Assembly (NCBI GenBank): GCA_018267955.1
Contig: JAFDXL010000009.1
Span: forward strand, 1,142,717-1,206,716
Reading direction: 5' to 3'
Source of the DNA: Bacteroidota bacterium
GTDB taxonomy: Bacteria; Bacteroidota; Bacteroidia; Chitinophagales; Chitinophagaceae
Length of the DNA: 64,000 bases
Shown here: in pieces, positions 9,609 through 17,696 of the stretch
Layout of the letters: every line of letters starts with the position of its first letter
Numbering within the stretch: the first letter of the stretch is position 1
Made by a program: the position numbers and the translations under genes
Notes under the pieces: model-generated
What the model saw: the letters and a program-made list of their open reading frames with translations, nothing else
Told to the model about the DNA's origin: nothing
The model's database searches: none

Positions 9609-10613
9609 CTAATTGCCCAGTGTGGCCTGCCAAATGAAATATATATTTACCAGCACATAAGCAGCCAAAAGCAACTGGGCAGTAATCATATCAAAACGCC
9701 TGGCGGCTGTTTCCTTACCATCCTTTACAAGTTTTAGCGAGTAGGCAGTGCAAACAATGACCACCAATATGCAAAATAGGGTAATGCCATGCAGCATATC
9801 TACGAGGGTAAAGGAACTCGACTCCGGCAGCGCGGAATCTATAATGTACTTATTACCCACTACAGCAAACAGTGCGCCAACACTAAGGCCAAAGCGGGAG
9901 TCAATGCTATCGGCATGGATGTAGAAACACATGTAGGCTATCAGGAATGCTACGTACATACCCAGGAACATCTTCCAGAAAAGCCCCATAGCGCTGCGGT
10001 CTATTAATATGGTTACTTTAAAATTACCATAAGTGCTTTTAGGTTGTTTTATAGATGTATCACCAAATGTTGTTTCATAAATTTTAGTGCCGGCTTTTAC
10101 GGTCAGGCTGTCGATATCCCATCCCCTTAATGTGAAACGTGGATCGAAGTGTTTGCCAAAAGTATCAGGGGCAAATACAAGGGCCTTGGAATCGAATTGA
10201 GAATTCTCTATTGAGAGGTGAAGCTTTTGCTTATCGAAAGGAAAATTATTGATCTTCCAGGAATCCTTCATTACACACTGCATCTTCATAAGTACATACA
10301 CTAACGCGCCGCTGCTATCAATAGTTGCGAAAGACCTGCTCATTGTTTTAGCGCCCGGTATCTCTAAATTATTGAGGAAGTCAAACTTCCTGTTTGCATA
10401 TTTCAGCCAGAGCCAGAATGTAATGGCGTACTCTTTTTCTTTGAAATCTATGTTGTGGATGCTGGTGATATAGATACCTGTCTTTACAGTATCGGGCCCT
10501 TTTGAAGCGGAATCTGCAACTGTTGTTTGTGCAGATGTAACGCAAGTACTAACCAGCAATGCTAATAGGATACCAATCGAAAAGAATGCTTTCCTGGGGA
10601 AGAAGTTTTGCAT
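9609..10613 (-). CDS. Pentameric ligand-gated ion channel homologue
   Basis: A 334-residue membrane protein read as a bacterial relative of Cys-loop receptors (the GLIC/ELIC superfamily). Residues 1-28 are a signal peptide (cleavage near TSAQ). Residues 30-205 form the extracellular ligand-binding beta-sandwich, with FPFDKQKLHLSIEN at 124-137, the family's conserved Phe-Pro-Phe-Asp turn; the flanking cysteines of animal receptors are absent, as in other prokaryotic members. Four membrane helices follow: M1 210-232, M2 239-261 (FGLSVGALFAVVGNKY), M3 270-293 and M4 307-330, with a short M3-M4 loop. Length and layout match single-chain pLGIC subunits that assemble as pentamers. The frame is open to 10688, but the ATG at 10613 starts the signal peptide. 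Ligand and ion selectivity cannot be read. Confidence 0.78.
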   Translation of the reverse strand: MQNFFPRKAFFSIGILLALLVSTCVTSAQTTVADSASKGPDTVKTGIYITSIHNIDFKEKEYAITFWLWLKYANRKFDFLNNLEIPGAKTMSRSFATIDSSGALVYVLMKMQCVMKDSWKINNFPFDKQKLHLSIENSQFDSKALVFAPDTFGKHFDPRFTLRGWDIDSLTVKAGTKIYETTFGDTSIKQPKSTYGNFKVTILIDRSAMGLFWKMFLGMYVAFLIAYMCFYIHADSIDSRFGLSVGALFAVVGNKYIIDSALPESSSFTLVDMLHGITLFCILVVIVCTAYSLKLVKDGKETAARRFDMITAQLLLAAYVLVNIYFIWQATLGN

Positions 10614-10784
10614 CGTGCAACAGATATACAGGAAAAGTACAAAAAAAGCCGATTCAAATAGATTGGCTTTGACGGCCCTAACTGACAAAATTTCGAACTT
10701 TTACCTTTAGGATGTCCCTTTCGGCGAAATTCGATTGTTATTGAAGTGTAGTTCAAATATTCAATAACTATTAAAATCAATACA

Positions 10785-11129
10785 ATGAAAGAGTACATTC
10801 TTCTATTTAGACACGAAAACGTAAACGGGAAAGTATCGCCGGAACAAATCCAGCATTGGATGAAACAACAAATGGACTGGGTAAGCAGTATTGCCGCAAA
10901 AAACAAATTTGTTAGCGGTACGGGACTGCTTTTTGATGATGCAAAGGTTGTTGATCACAAAAAATTTGTTACGAATGGCCCCTTTGGAGACATTAAAGAA
11001 ACCCTTGGTGGGTATATTATTGTTATGGCAGAATCGGCAGATGAAGCAGCAGAATTCGCAAAAGGAGCGCCTATTTTACAGGGTGAAGGCAATACTGTAG
11101 AAGTGAGACAAATTTTACAGCATAGCTAA
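10785..11129 (+). CDS. YCII-related (DGPF domain) protein
   Basis: A 114-residue protein of the YCII/DGPF superfamily, a ferredoxin-like alpha+beta barrel usually found as a dimer. The diagnostic motif is NGPFGDIKETLGGY (about residues 65-78), a close variant of the DGPF signature. The N-terminal strand EYILLFRHE and the helix with ESADEAAEFAKGAP also fit. Catalytic activity is unproven for most members. DGPF proteins are the usual neighbours and suspected partners of ECF42 sigma factors, and an ECF42-type gene lies 0.8 kb downstream on the same strand. A strong terminator directly follows this gene, so it is probably its own transcript. Confidence 0.88.
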   Translation: MKEYILLFRHENVNGKVSPEQIQHWMKQQMDWVSSIAAKNKFVSGTGLLFDDAKVVDHKKFVTNGPFGDIKETLGGYIIVMAESADEAAEFAKGAPILQGEGNTVEVRQILQHS

Positions 11130-11133
11130 CCCA

Positions 11134-11170
11134 AGAAGAGGCAGCCTTTGCATGGCTGCCTCTTCTTTAA
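11134..11170 (+). terminator. Intrinsic terminator after the DGPF gene
   Basis: The 14-base stem AAGAAGAGGCAGCC pairs perfectly with GGCTGCCTCTTCTT around a 6-base loop, just after the DGPF stop codon. It separates that gene from the hydrolase and sigma factor pair. Confidence 0.85.
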
Positions 11171-11223
11171 CTTATTTATAAGTTTAAATTGTGACAACTG
11201 GGATTAAGATAACGGATTGATAA

Positions 11224-11955
11224 ATGAAAAAGATCGTGAAAAAGATTGGATATGCTATTTTAATACTTCTGGTAACAGGCTTTGTAACTTTCTTTATCTG
11301 GGCTTTTTCTGGTTACAATGCGGACAAAGATGTCCTCGCGGCTGCCTTAAAAAATGATAAAATTTTGGTAGAGAATGTAAAAGAATATTTATTGATAACA
11401 CCTCTTAATTATAAGGGAGAGAAGGGATATATCTTTTATGGTGGGGCCAAAGTTCAACCGGAAGCCTATATCTCAAAACTATCTGCGATTGCTAATGCTA
11501 ATAACATACTAATTATCATTCCGAAAATATTTAAAAACCTGGCGTTCTTTGGTATTAATAAAGCAGCAGAAGTTCGAAAATTATTCCCGAAGATAACCCA
11601 TTGGTACATAGGAGGACACTCACTTGGCGGATCAATGGCTTGCCTCTATGCCAGCAAAAATAGTAATAGTATAGATGGGATATTGATCTTCGGAACGTAT
11701 AGTGGCACTGATCTTTCAAAAGATTCGATAAAATTCGTGAGTATTAATGGTGAGGAGGACGGAGTATTTTCACCGCAGAAGATCAAGGAGCACAAAGTAG
11801 AACTGCCTAAAGGTGCACAAATCATTTTTATCAAGGGCATGAACCATTCTGATATCGGCAATTATGGTTTGCAACCAGGAGATAACCCCTCCAAATTAAT
11901 GAATGATTCTGCCTTAGTGCAACTTGTTAAAGCAACAAAAAGCTTTTTTAACTAG
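11224..11955 (+). CDS. Alpha/beta hydrolase, membrane-anchored
   Basis: A 243-residue alpha/beta hydrolase with an N-terminal membrane anchor (about residues 8-28) that puts the enzyme outside the cytoplasmic membrane. The nucleophile elbow is GGHSLGGSMA with Ser133. The probable acid is Asp179 (GEEDGVF) and the His is His208 (GMNHSD), in the expected order. It resembles the alpha/beta hydrolase group that includes putative carboxymethylenebutenolidase-like and lysophospholipase-like enzymes; the substrate is unknown. Its stop lies two bases before the sigma factor ATG, so the two form an operon. The pair looks more AT-rich than its neighbours, which may mean later acquisition; composition was not computed. 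Confidence 0.82.
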   Translation: MKKIVKKIGYAILILLVTGFVTFFIWAFSGYNADKDVLAAALKNDKILVENVKEYLLITPLNYKGEKGYIFYGGAKVQPEAYISKLSAIANANNILIIIPKIFKNLAFFGINKAAEVRKLFPKITHWYIGGHSLGGSMACLYASKNSNSIDGILIFGTYSGTDLSKDSIKFVSINGEEDGVFSPQKIKEHKVELPKGAQIIFIKGMNHSDIGNYGLQPGDNPSKLMNDSALVQLVKATKSFFN

Positions 11956-11957
11956 CA

Positions 11958-13205
11958 ATGGAACACGATAAAAACGAACTGATTCCGCATTTATTTAAAA
12001 TAGAGTACAGCAAAATAGTATCTGTGCTTGTCAAATCTTTTGGTCTTAAACACATTGAAATAGCGGAAGACATTGTAAGTGAAACGTTTTTGTCGGCACT
12101 TGATATATGGCCGTATAAAGGAACTCCTGAAAATCCAACGGCCTGGCTTTACACCGTTGCAAAAAACAAACTAAAGAATCACCTTACCAGAAATAGTAGT
12201 TTCTCCAAATTTGTTACAGAGCATTCAAATGACCAAAGTGAATCGATTGAAACAACGATCGATTTTTCTGATAAAAACATTTCTGATAGTCAACTTCAAA
12301 TGCTCTTCGCGGTGTGCCATCCTTCCATTTCAAAAGAAGCGCAAATTTGCCTGGCATTACGAATTCTATGTGGATTAGGTTTAGATGAAATTGCAAATGC
12401 ATTTTTATCTAACAAAGAAACCATTCATAAACGCTTGCAGCGAGCAAAGAGGAAACTCTACTCAGAAAAAATCAAGATGGAATTGCCGTCCATCAAAGAA
12501 ATCAATGAACGTTTAAATACTGTAATCCAAACAATATATCTATTATTTAGCGAAGGATACTATTCAGAAAGTAATAATTCTATTGTGAGGAAAGAGCTTT
12601 GTGCTGAAGCATTAAACTTAGCTTATTTACTTCTGGACAATCCATTAACAAATAACCACGCTACAAACGCATTAATGTCGTTAATGTGCTTTCATTCTTC
12701 GCGATTAGATGCAAGACAATTAATAGATGGTGGTATTATATTGCTTAATGACCAGGATAAAACTCTTTGGGATAGTGAATTTATTGAAAAAGGGTTCTAT
12801 TATTTACAACAAGCGTCCAAATGGGAAATTACTTCAACATATTACATTGAAGCAAGCATTGCCTATTGGCATACTGTAGACGACAGTAATTCTGACAAAT
12901 GGCCAAGTATTTTGAAATTATATGACGTATTGTTGTTGGTTAATCATTCGCCGGTAATTGCTTTAAACAGAATTTGGGCATTCTCAAAAGTTCACGGAAA
13001 TCTTGTAGCCATAACTGAAGCTGAAATTCTAGGGTTAAACACAAGTCATTTTTATTTTATCCTTTTAGCAGAGCTATACAAAGAAATTAATATTAGCAAA
13101 ACAATCGAATGCCTAATCGAGGCACTTCAGCTTTGCAAGACAAATACAGAAAAGGAAATGATACAAAAACAAATCAATTGGTTACGTAAAAATCCGGCTA
13201 GTTAA
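11958..13205 (+). CDS. ECF42-type RNA polymerase sigma factor with C-terminal extension
   Basis: A 415-residue extracytoplasmic-function sigma factor, twice the usual ECF length. Sigma-2 is about residues 10-80 (EDIVSETFLSALDIWP, then NPTAWLYTVAKNKLKNHL) and sigma-4 about 125-175 (GLGLDEIANAFLSN, then HKRLQRAKRKL). The remaining 230 residues are a helical, TPR-like extension characteristic of ECF42 (LLFSEGYY, ELCAEALNLAYLL, YIEASIAYWH, SPVIALNRIWAF). ECF42 factors have no anti-sigma factor; the extension is thought to control activity. The usual Gly-Arg-rich segment before the IEASIAYWH helix is diverged here. It is co-transcribed with the hydrolase and lies near a DGPF gene, the classic ECF42 partner. 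Confidence 0.88.
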   Translation: MEHDKNELIPHLFKIEYSKIVSVLVKSFGLKHIEIAEDIVSETFLSALDIWPYKGTPENPTAWLYTVAKNKLKNHLTRNSSFSKFVTEHSNDQSESIETTIDFSDKNISDSQLQMLFAVCHPSISKEAQICLALRILCGLGLDEIANAFLSNKETIHKRLQRAKRKLYSEKIKMELPSIKEINERLNTVIQTIYLLFSEGYYSESNNSIVRKELCAEALNLAYLLLDNPLTNNHATNALMSLMCFHSSRLDARQLIDGGIILLNDQDKTLWDSEFIEKGFYYLQQASKWEITSTYYIEASIAYWHTVDDSNSDKWPSILKLYDVLLLVNHSPVIALNRIWAFSKVHGNLVAITEAEILGLNTSHFYFILLAELYKEINISKTIECLIEALQLCKTNTEKEMIQKQINWLRKNPAS

Positions 13206-13385
13206 CCCTTTTGTTTAATCGCTGAATAGCAAACCTGCAACTTTATACTCTAAACAAGGAAAAAATGCAGAGAACAGCCTGCTGAGCTTAATTGCCCAGA
13301 AGTGAAAATCTACCCTCAAAGAGAAACATGCAGTAGCTTTTGTAAAAAATAATCCATTCAAAGGGAGAAACAGAAAGAGAGAAGG

Positions 13386-13428
13386 AAAAAAGAGAAAGAG
13401 AGCAACAAGCGTGTGCTCTCTTTCTCTT
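13386..13428 (-). terminator. Terminator of the tRNA-Leu transcript
   Basis: The 14-base stem AGAGAAAGAGAGCA pairs with TGCTCTCTTTCTCT around a 9-base loop. On the minus strand it is followed by TTTTTCCTTC. It lies 6 bases beyond the 3' end of tRNA-Leu. Nothing else recognisable lies between 13206 and 13386. Confidence 0.8.
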
Positions 13429-13433
13429 AATAG

Positions 13434-13519
13434 TGCCCCAGACGGGAATCGAACCCGTACTCGCATTGCTGCAAACAGGATTTTAAGTCCTGCGCGTCTA
13501 CCAGTTCCGCCACCAGGGC
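13434..13519 (-). tRNA. tRNA-Leu (UAA)
   Basis: The minus strand folds as a class II tRNA of 86 nt including the discriminator base. The acceptor arm is GCCCTGG against CTGGGGC (with G-U pairs). The D arm holds the usual GG pair, the anticodon stem is CAGGA/TCCTG with loop CTTAAAA (anticodon TAA), and there is a long variable arm. The T arm contains GGTTCGATTCC. CCA is not encoded. Confidence 0.93.
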
Positions 13520-13540
13520 ATCCTTGTACGCAATAGTACA

Positions 13541-13572
13541 AATAAAAAATTCCAAACCGTGTGGTTTGGAAT
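13541..13572 (-). terminator. Terminator between tRNA-Gly and tRNA-Leu
   Basis: The perfect repeat ATTCCAAACC-ACAC-GGTTTGGAAT, read on the minus strand, is followed by TTTTTTATT. It would end transcription after tRNA-Gly, so tRNA-Leu either has its own promoter or depends on read-through. Confidence 0.8.
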
Positions 13573-13579
13573 CTCTTAG

Positions 13580-13652
13580 AGCGGAAGACGAGACTCGAAC
13601 CCGCGACCCTCACCTTGGCAAGGTGATGCTCTACCAACTGAGCTACTTCCGC
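13580..13652 (-). tRNA. tRNA-Gly (GCC)
   Basis: The minus strand reads as a 73-nt class I tRNA. The acceptor stem GCGGAAG pairs with CTTCCGC, the D arm is GCTCAGTTGGTAGAGC, and the anticodon arm CACCT/AGGTG has loop TTGCCAA (anticodon GCC). The T arm contains GGTTCGAGTCT. CCA is not encoded. Confidence 0.95.
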
Positions 13653-13798
13653 ATATGCTTTAAGAACTTTGGGAGTGCAAAGATACAGGACGTTTGTAAA
13701 TATCCAAACTCCTTTTCAAAAAAATTTTTCTACTATTTATTATTGTTCTTAATACTACGCGTCTTTACTGGCTTCTTCCCCAACGCAACATTATACAT

Positions 13799-13806
13799 TA
13801 CCTTTG
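13799..13806 (+). promoter_or_regulatory. -7 box (TACCTTTG) 5 nt before ccmB
   Basis: Exact match to the Bacteroidota -7 consensus TAnnTTTG. It ends 5 nt before the ccmB ATG, so the predicted start of transcription falls at or near the start codon. A -33 TTG is not clear. Confidence 0.5.
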
Positions 13807-13811
13807 CCGCC

Positions 13812-14465
13812 ATGTTATCGCAACTCACTGCACTGGTAAAAAAAGACTTGTTGATAGAATGGCGGCAGAAGCATACGCTGTTTGGCGTATTGCTGTACGT
13901 AGGCGCTACAGTATTTGCCGTGTATATGATGGCCGGGCAGCCGGAAGCTAAAATATGGAACGCCCTGTTTTGGATCACACAACTCTTTGTGGCCGTTAAC
14001 TCGGTGGCCAAAAGCTTTCTGCAGGAACACCCTAACAGGTTCAGGTATTATTTTACTATTGTAAAGCCATCTACATTTTTGCTGGCAAAGATGATTTATA
14101 GTGTTGTGCTATTGCTATTAATGAGCCTGGTAAGCTTTTTCCTGTTTACCGTACTACTTGGCAATCACCTTACACAAACAGCATTATTTGTTGCAGTAAC
14201 TGCTGCCGGCAGCGTAAGTCTTTCCGTGGTATTTACTTTTCTATCGGCTATAGCAGCACGTGCACAGCAAAATGCCGCCCTGATGGCGATATTAGGCTTC
14301 CCGCTGGTAATACCTGTATTGATGATATTGAGCAATCTGTCATTAAAAGCAATCGCTCCCGTATACCAGCCCGGATGGTGGGTATTAGCAGCAGTCCTGA
14401 TCACTTTGAGCATATTGGTAGTTGTGCTCGGATTGATCCTGTTTCCTTTTCTGTGGCAGGAATAA
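13812..14465 (+). CDS. ccmB: Heme exporter membrane protein CcmB
   Basis: A 217-residue integral membrane protein with six hydrophobic segments, matching CcmB length and layout. The N-terminus VKKDLLIEWRQKHTLFG is the conserved cytoplasmic start of the family. HPNRFRYYFTIVKPS, ILGFPLVIPVLM and the C-terminal hydrophobic tail also fit. CcmB is the permease of the CcmAB complex, whose ATP hydrolysis releases holo-CcmE from CcmCD during cytochrome c maturation in the periplasm. The ATG at 13812 was chosen because the frame upstream runs through the tRNA genes. ccmC and a ccmD-like gene follow, but the ATPase gene ccmA is not in this cluster. Confidence 0.9.
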   Translation: MLSQLTALVKKDLLIEWRQKHTLFGVLLYVGATVFAVYMMAGQPEAKIWNALFWITQLFVAVNSVAKSFLQEHPNRFRYYFTIVKPSTFLLAKMIYSVVLLLLMSLVSFFLFTVLLGNHLTQTALFVAVTAAGSVSLSVVFTFLSAIAARAQQNAALMAILGFPLVIPVLMILSNLSLKAIAPVYQPGWWVLAAVLITLSILVVVLGLILFPFLWQE

Positions 14466-14626
14466 TTTGCAAACTGCGTTCATCTATCCAAAGCACAGTG
14501 CAAAACACATCACCAATAAACTACATATAAGTCTTTTCGTGTAAATAAGAACCAGGCGACTGTTTTATAAAAACAAACTTTGATATTGGCAATTCTCTTA
14601 CATTTGCCAAAATTTTAGAATAGCCT

Positions 14627-15292
14627 ATGCGTAGCTTGTGGTGGAAAGTACTCTGCGTCATAATGCTGGCTTATACCATAATTGGGGGTTTATTACTACC
14701 GGTGCCTGCACGTTTCATACTCAACGAAACCATACGCAACCTGTACTTCCACGTACCTATGTGGTTTACCATGATCCTGCTATTCGGTTTTTCCTTTTAT
14801 TTCTCTTTATCGTATCTGCGCAAAGGCAACCTGGAACTTGATATACGAGCTGTAGGCTTTGCCAAAATCGGTATCCTGTTTAGCATCTTCGGCATGCTTA
14901 CCGGTATGGAATGGGCTAAATACACCTGGGGCCAGCCATGGAGCAATGACCCTAAACAATTAGCTACTGCCATTTGTATGCTCAGCTATTTTGCATACCT
15001 GATTTTACGTGGTGGCATAAAAGATGAAGAAAAGAGGGCTAAGATATCTGCCGTGTATAATGTCTTTGCGTTCGCATTGATGATACCATTGCTATTTGTA
15101 CTGCCAAGGATGGTAGATTCGCTGCACCCAGGCAATGGCGGCAATCCTGCATTTAGCAATTACGACCTGGATAACAGGATGAGGATGGTCTTCTACCCTG
15201 CCGTTATAGGCTGGTTCCTGCTAGGTTACTGGATCAGCACATTACATATACGCATCAACTTATTCAGGTTCAAAACAGAAAATACTTTCTAG
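14627..15292 (+). CDS. ccmC: Heme lyase/transfer protein CcmC
   Basis: A 221-residue, six-helix membrane protein of the CcmC/CcmF/CcsA heme-handling group. The periplasmic tryptophan-rich loop is TWGQPWSNDPKQ (about residues 104-115), a Bacteroidota variant of the WWD motif. Two candidate haem-ligand histidines flank it, in YFHVPMW (about residue 43) and SLHPGNGG (about 166). CcmC loads haem onto CcmE together with CcmD. It lies 161 bases after ccmB and 15 bases before the ccmD-like gene. A TACATTTG box at 14599-14606 could give it its own promoter. Confidence 0.92.
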   Translation: MRSLWWKVLCVIMLAYTIIGGLLLPVPARFILNETIRNLYFHVPMWFTMILLFGFSFYFSLSYLRKGNLELDIRAVGFAKIGILFSIFGMLTGMEWAKYTWGQPWSNDPKQLATAICMLSYFAYLILRGGIKDEEKRAKISAVYNVFAFALMIPLLFVLPRMVDSLHPGNGGNPAFSNYDLDNRMRMVFYPAVIGWFLLGYWISTLHIRINLFRFKTENTF

Positions 15293-15307
15293 CAAAAATC
15301 TCAACTC

Positions 15308-15511
15308 ATGCGTAAAATATCGCTGCTAATATTGATGCTGCTAACCGTTGCAGCAAAGGCCCAGGAAGCCCAGCCAGAGATGGCGGATACCTTCCGTTCG
15401 CAGGGCAAAATTTACGTTGTGGTTTTGGTATTAGCCACTATCTTTGCCGGGATTATTTTGTACCTGGTAAGGCTGGACCGTAAAATCAGTAAACTGGAAA
15501 AAGGTAATTAG
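15308..15511 (+). CDS. ccmD: CcmD-like small membrane protein
   Basis: A 67-residue protein with a signal-like first segment (MRKISLLILMLLTVAAKAQ), a short polar stretch and one membrane helix (about 35-56), followed by the basic coil VRLDRKISKLEKG. A small single-pass protein directly after ccmC is the expected place of CcmD, which stabilises the CcmC-haem-CcmE complex. The N-terminal signal segment is usual for the Bacteroidota version and absent from proteobacterial CcmD. The assignment rests on position and shape more than on conserved residues. Confidence 0.75.
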   Translation: MRKISLLILMLLTVAAKAQEAQPEMADTFRSQGKIYVVVLVLATIFAGIILYLVRLDRKISKLEKGN

Positions 15512-15543
15512 TGATCATTAATTTATAAACATAACAATATAGT

Positions 15544-16977
15544 ATGTCAGAAACAGCAACAGCCCAAACCCAAAAACATTATAGTTTTTTCCAGGGTGTT
15601 GAGCGCAACTTCGACAAAGCAGCTGCCTATACAAGGTTTGAAAAAGGTATCCTTGAGCAGATAAAAGCTTGTAACTCTATATATCAAATGAAATTCCCGG
15701 TGCGCATTGGGGATAAAATAGAGGTTATTGAAGCTTACCGTGTACAGCACTCTCATCACAAACTGCCGTGTAAAGGTGGTATTCGCTACAGCATGGATGT
15801 AAACCAGGATGAAGTGATGGCGCTTGCTGCACTTATGACTTACAAATGCGCTATTGTAAATGTACCGTTTGGTGGTGGTAAAGGTGGTATCAGGATCAAT
15901 CCTAAGAACTACACTACGTTTGAACTGGAAAAGATCACACGCCGTTATGCATCTGAACTGGTAAAGAAAAACTTCATTGGCCCCGGCATCGACGTACCTG
16001 CTCCTGACTATGGTACCGGTGCACGCGAAATGAGCTGGATCGTAGATACTTACGCTTCCCTGAAACCGGGTGAAGTAGATGCAATGGGCTGTGTTACAGG
16101 TAAACCAATTGCACAAGGTGGTGTACGTGGCCGTACAGAAGCTACAGGCCTTGGCGTATTCTACGGTGTACGCGAGCTGTGCAAAATGGAAGATGACATG
16201 AAACGCATCGGGCTGACACCGGGCGTTAAAGGCAAGAAAGTAATTGTACAAGGTTTAGGTAACGTAGGTTACCACGCTGCTAAATTCTTTGAAAAAGGCG
16301 GTGCTATAATAGTAGGCCTTGCTGAATATGAAGGTGGCGTTTACAACGCGAACGGCCTGGACCTGGAAGCAGTAGTTGCCCACCGTAAAGCTACCGGCTC
16401 TATCCTTGGCTTTGCAGGTGCTACTGATTTCAAAAATGGTTTTGACGTTATCGAACAGGAATGTGATATCCTGATACCTGCAGCGTTAGAAAACGTGATC
16501 AATGCAGATAATGCAGACCGTATTAAAGCTAAAATAATTGGTGAAGGAGCTAACGGACCTTTAACTCCGGAGGCTGATGAAATACTGCTGGCTAAAGGTG
16601 CTATCATCATACCTGATATGTACCTGAACGCAGGTGGTGTTACCGTATCTTACTTCGAATGGCTGAAAAACCTGAGCCACGTACGTTTTGGCCGTATGGA
16701 CAAACGTTTTAGCGAAAACCAGAATGGCTCTATCCTGGAAACAGTAGAAAGCCTGACAGGTAAAAAAGTATCTGACATGGAACGTCAGCACATCATGCAC
16801 GGACCTGATGAAGTAGACCTGGTTTACTCAGGCCTTGAAGATACTATGATCGGTTCTTTCCACGAGATCCGCGAAGCAATGCGCGAACATAATATCAACG
16901 ATATGCGTACAGCCGCATTCATAGTTGCTATTAATAAAGTAGGTGTTGCTTACGAAGAACTAGGTATCTTCCCATAG
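15544..16977 (+). CDS. gdhA: Glutamate dehydrogenase (Glu/Leu/Phe/Val family)
   Basis: A 477-residue cytoplasmic oxidoreductase that interconverts glutamate and 2-oxoglutarate plus ammonia with NAD(P). The catalytic region has PCKGGIRY and [17 protein letters not shown], containing the substrate and catalytic lysines. [17 protein letters not shown] is the conserved Asp-containing segment. The Rossmann loop is [13 protein letters not shown] in the second domain, and [12 protein letters not shown] is near the C-terminus. The length is slightly above the hexameric bacterial average. It follows the ccm genes by 32 bases in the same orientation and ends at a clear terminator. Cofactor preference cannot be decided by eye. 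Confidence 0.93.
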   Translation: MSETATAQTQKHYSFFQGVERNFDKAAAYTRFEKGILEQIKACNSIYQMKFPVRIGDKIEVIEAYRVQHSHHKLPCKGGIRYSMDVNQDEVMALAALMTYKCAIVNVPFGGGKGGIRINPKNYTTFELEKITRRYASELVKKNFIGPGIDVPAPDYGTGAREMSWIVDTYASLKPGEVDAMGCVTGKPIAQGGVRGRTEATGLGVFYGVRELCKMEDDMKRIGLTPGVKGKKVIVQGLGNVGYHAAKFFEKGGAIIVGLAEYEGGVYNANGLDLEAVVAHRKATGSILGFAGATDFKNGFDVIEQECDILIPAALENVINADNADRIKAKIIGEGANGPLTPEADEILLAKGAIIIPDMYLNAGGVTVSYFEWLKNLSHVRFGRMDKRFSENQNGSILETVESLTGKKVSDMERQHIMHGPDEVDLVYSGLEDTMIGSFHEIREAMREHNINDMRTAAFIVAINKVGVAYEELGIFP

Positions 16978-17000
16978 TAGGCATCAAACTATCTGATCAT

Positions 17001-17033
17001 AAAAAATGGCTGCAATTGCAGCCTTTTTGTTTT
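17001..17033 (+). terminator. Intrinsic terminator after gdhA
   Basis: The stem GGCTGCAATTGCAGCC is flanked by AAAAAAT and TTTTTGTTTT, just after the gdhA stop. It can also serve the convergent gene ending at 17047. Confidence 0.8.
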
Positions 17034-17046
17034 AAAGGGAATGATA

Positions 17047-17487
17047 TTAATAGTTAGGAACTTTTGATTTATCTACCTTCCTGATATAGTCATTAAAAGT
17101 TACCATGTTAGATAAAGTCTTGCAGAAATATTCTCTAAACTCCTGCCTGGCCCTTGTAGTATTGGCACGTATCAACACCCTGTTTGCCTCGCTCCTGAGC
17201 GAAACATAATTCTTCAGTGAGGGATCCGTATCTGCCAGCATATCACGAAGTACAACTTCCCAAACATAGCCGCTGAATTTAAGGCCATACTTATCGAAGT
17301 AAGGCTTATACCTGTTGATCACCTTTTGATTATCAAGCGGTATGATGTAGTCAAATACATTGTATTGGCGATCCCTGATTAACGGGAAACAGAGTGTGGT
17401 TGATTGATGGGTATGTGCTTTTTGCTGCGCGTATGAAACGCAGGGTAAAAAGGCCAGTGCCACTGCAAGAAATAACTTGTGTTTCAT
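17047..17487 (-). CDS. Secreted hypothetical protein
   Basis: A 146-residue exported protein with a clear signal peptide (MKHKLFLAVALAFLPCVSYAQ). The mature part is charged and mostly helical: FDYIIPLDNQKVINRYKPYFDKYG, then YVSLRSEANRVLIRANTTRARQEFREYF and a C-terminal amphipathic helix. It holds one Cys near the end and no catalytic motif I can see. I do not recognise the family. The frame extends 12 codons further upstream; the ATG at 17487 was chosen because it starts the signal peptide and follows a TATATTTG box (17501-17508, minus strand) by 13 bases. Confidence 0.7.
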   Translation of the reverse strand: MKHKLFLAVALAFLPCVSYAQQKAHTHQSTTLCFPLIRDRQYNVFDYIIPLDNQKVINRYKPYFDKYGLKFSGYVWEVVLRDMLADTDPSLKNYVSLRSEANRVLIRANTTRARQEFREYFCKTLSNMVTFNDYIRKVDKSKVPNY

Positions 17488-17696
17488 ATATTTTGTTATG
17501 CAAATATACGCCCAACAAGCCATAGCGCCAGTTTTACCGGTAAAACACCGATATGTTTAACCGTAAATATGAAACGCAACTGCAAATACTCTGCTAAAAG
17601 CAGTGAATTATATATGTTTTCATTTTCAATTTTCTTTGGTTTTCGGTAACTTCGCGACGTCTTTTTAAAGTTTAAACCATTTAAATTTCCCGAATA

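Noticed and set aside
13215-13637. An open frame on the minus strand spanning both tRNA genes.
   Set aside because: It runs through two well-folded tRNAs and two terminators and encodes no recognisable protein.
15547-16251. A 234-codon antisense frame inside gdhA.
   Set aside because: The sense strand encodes a complete glutamate dehydrogenase; the antisense frame is a codon-bias shadow.
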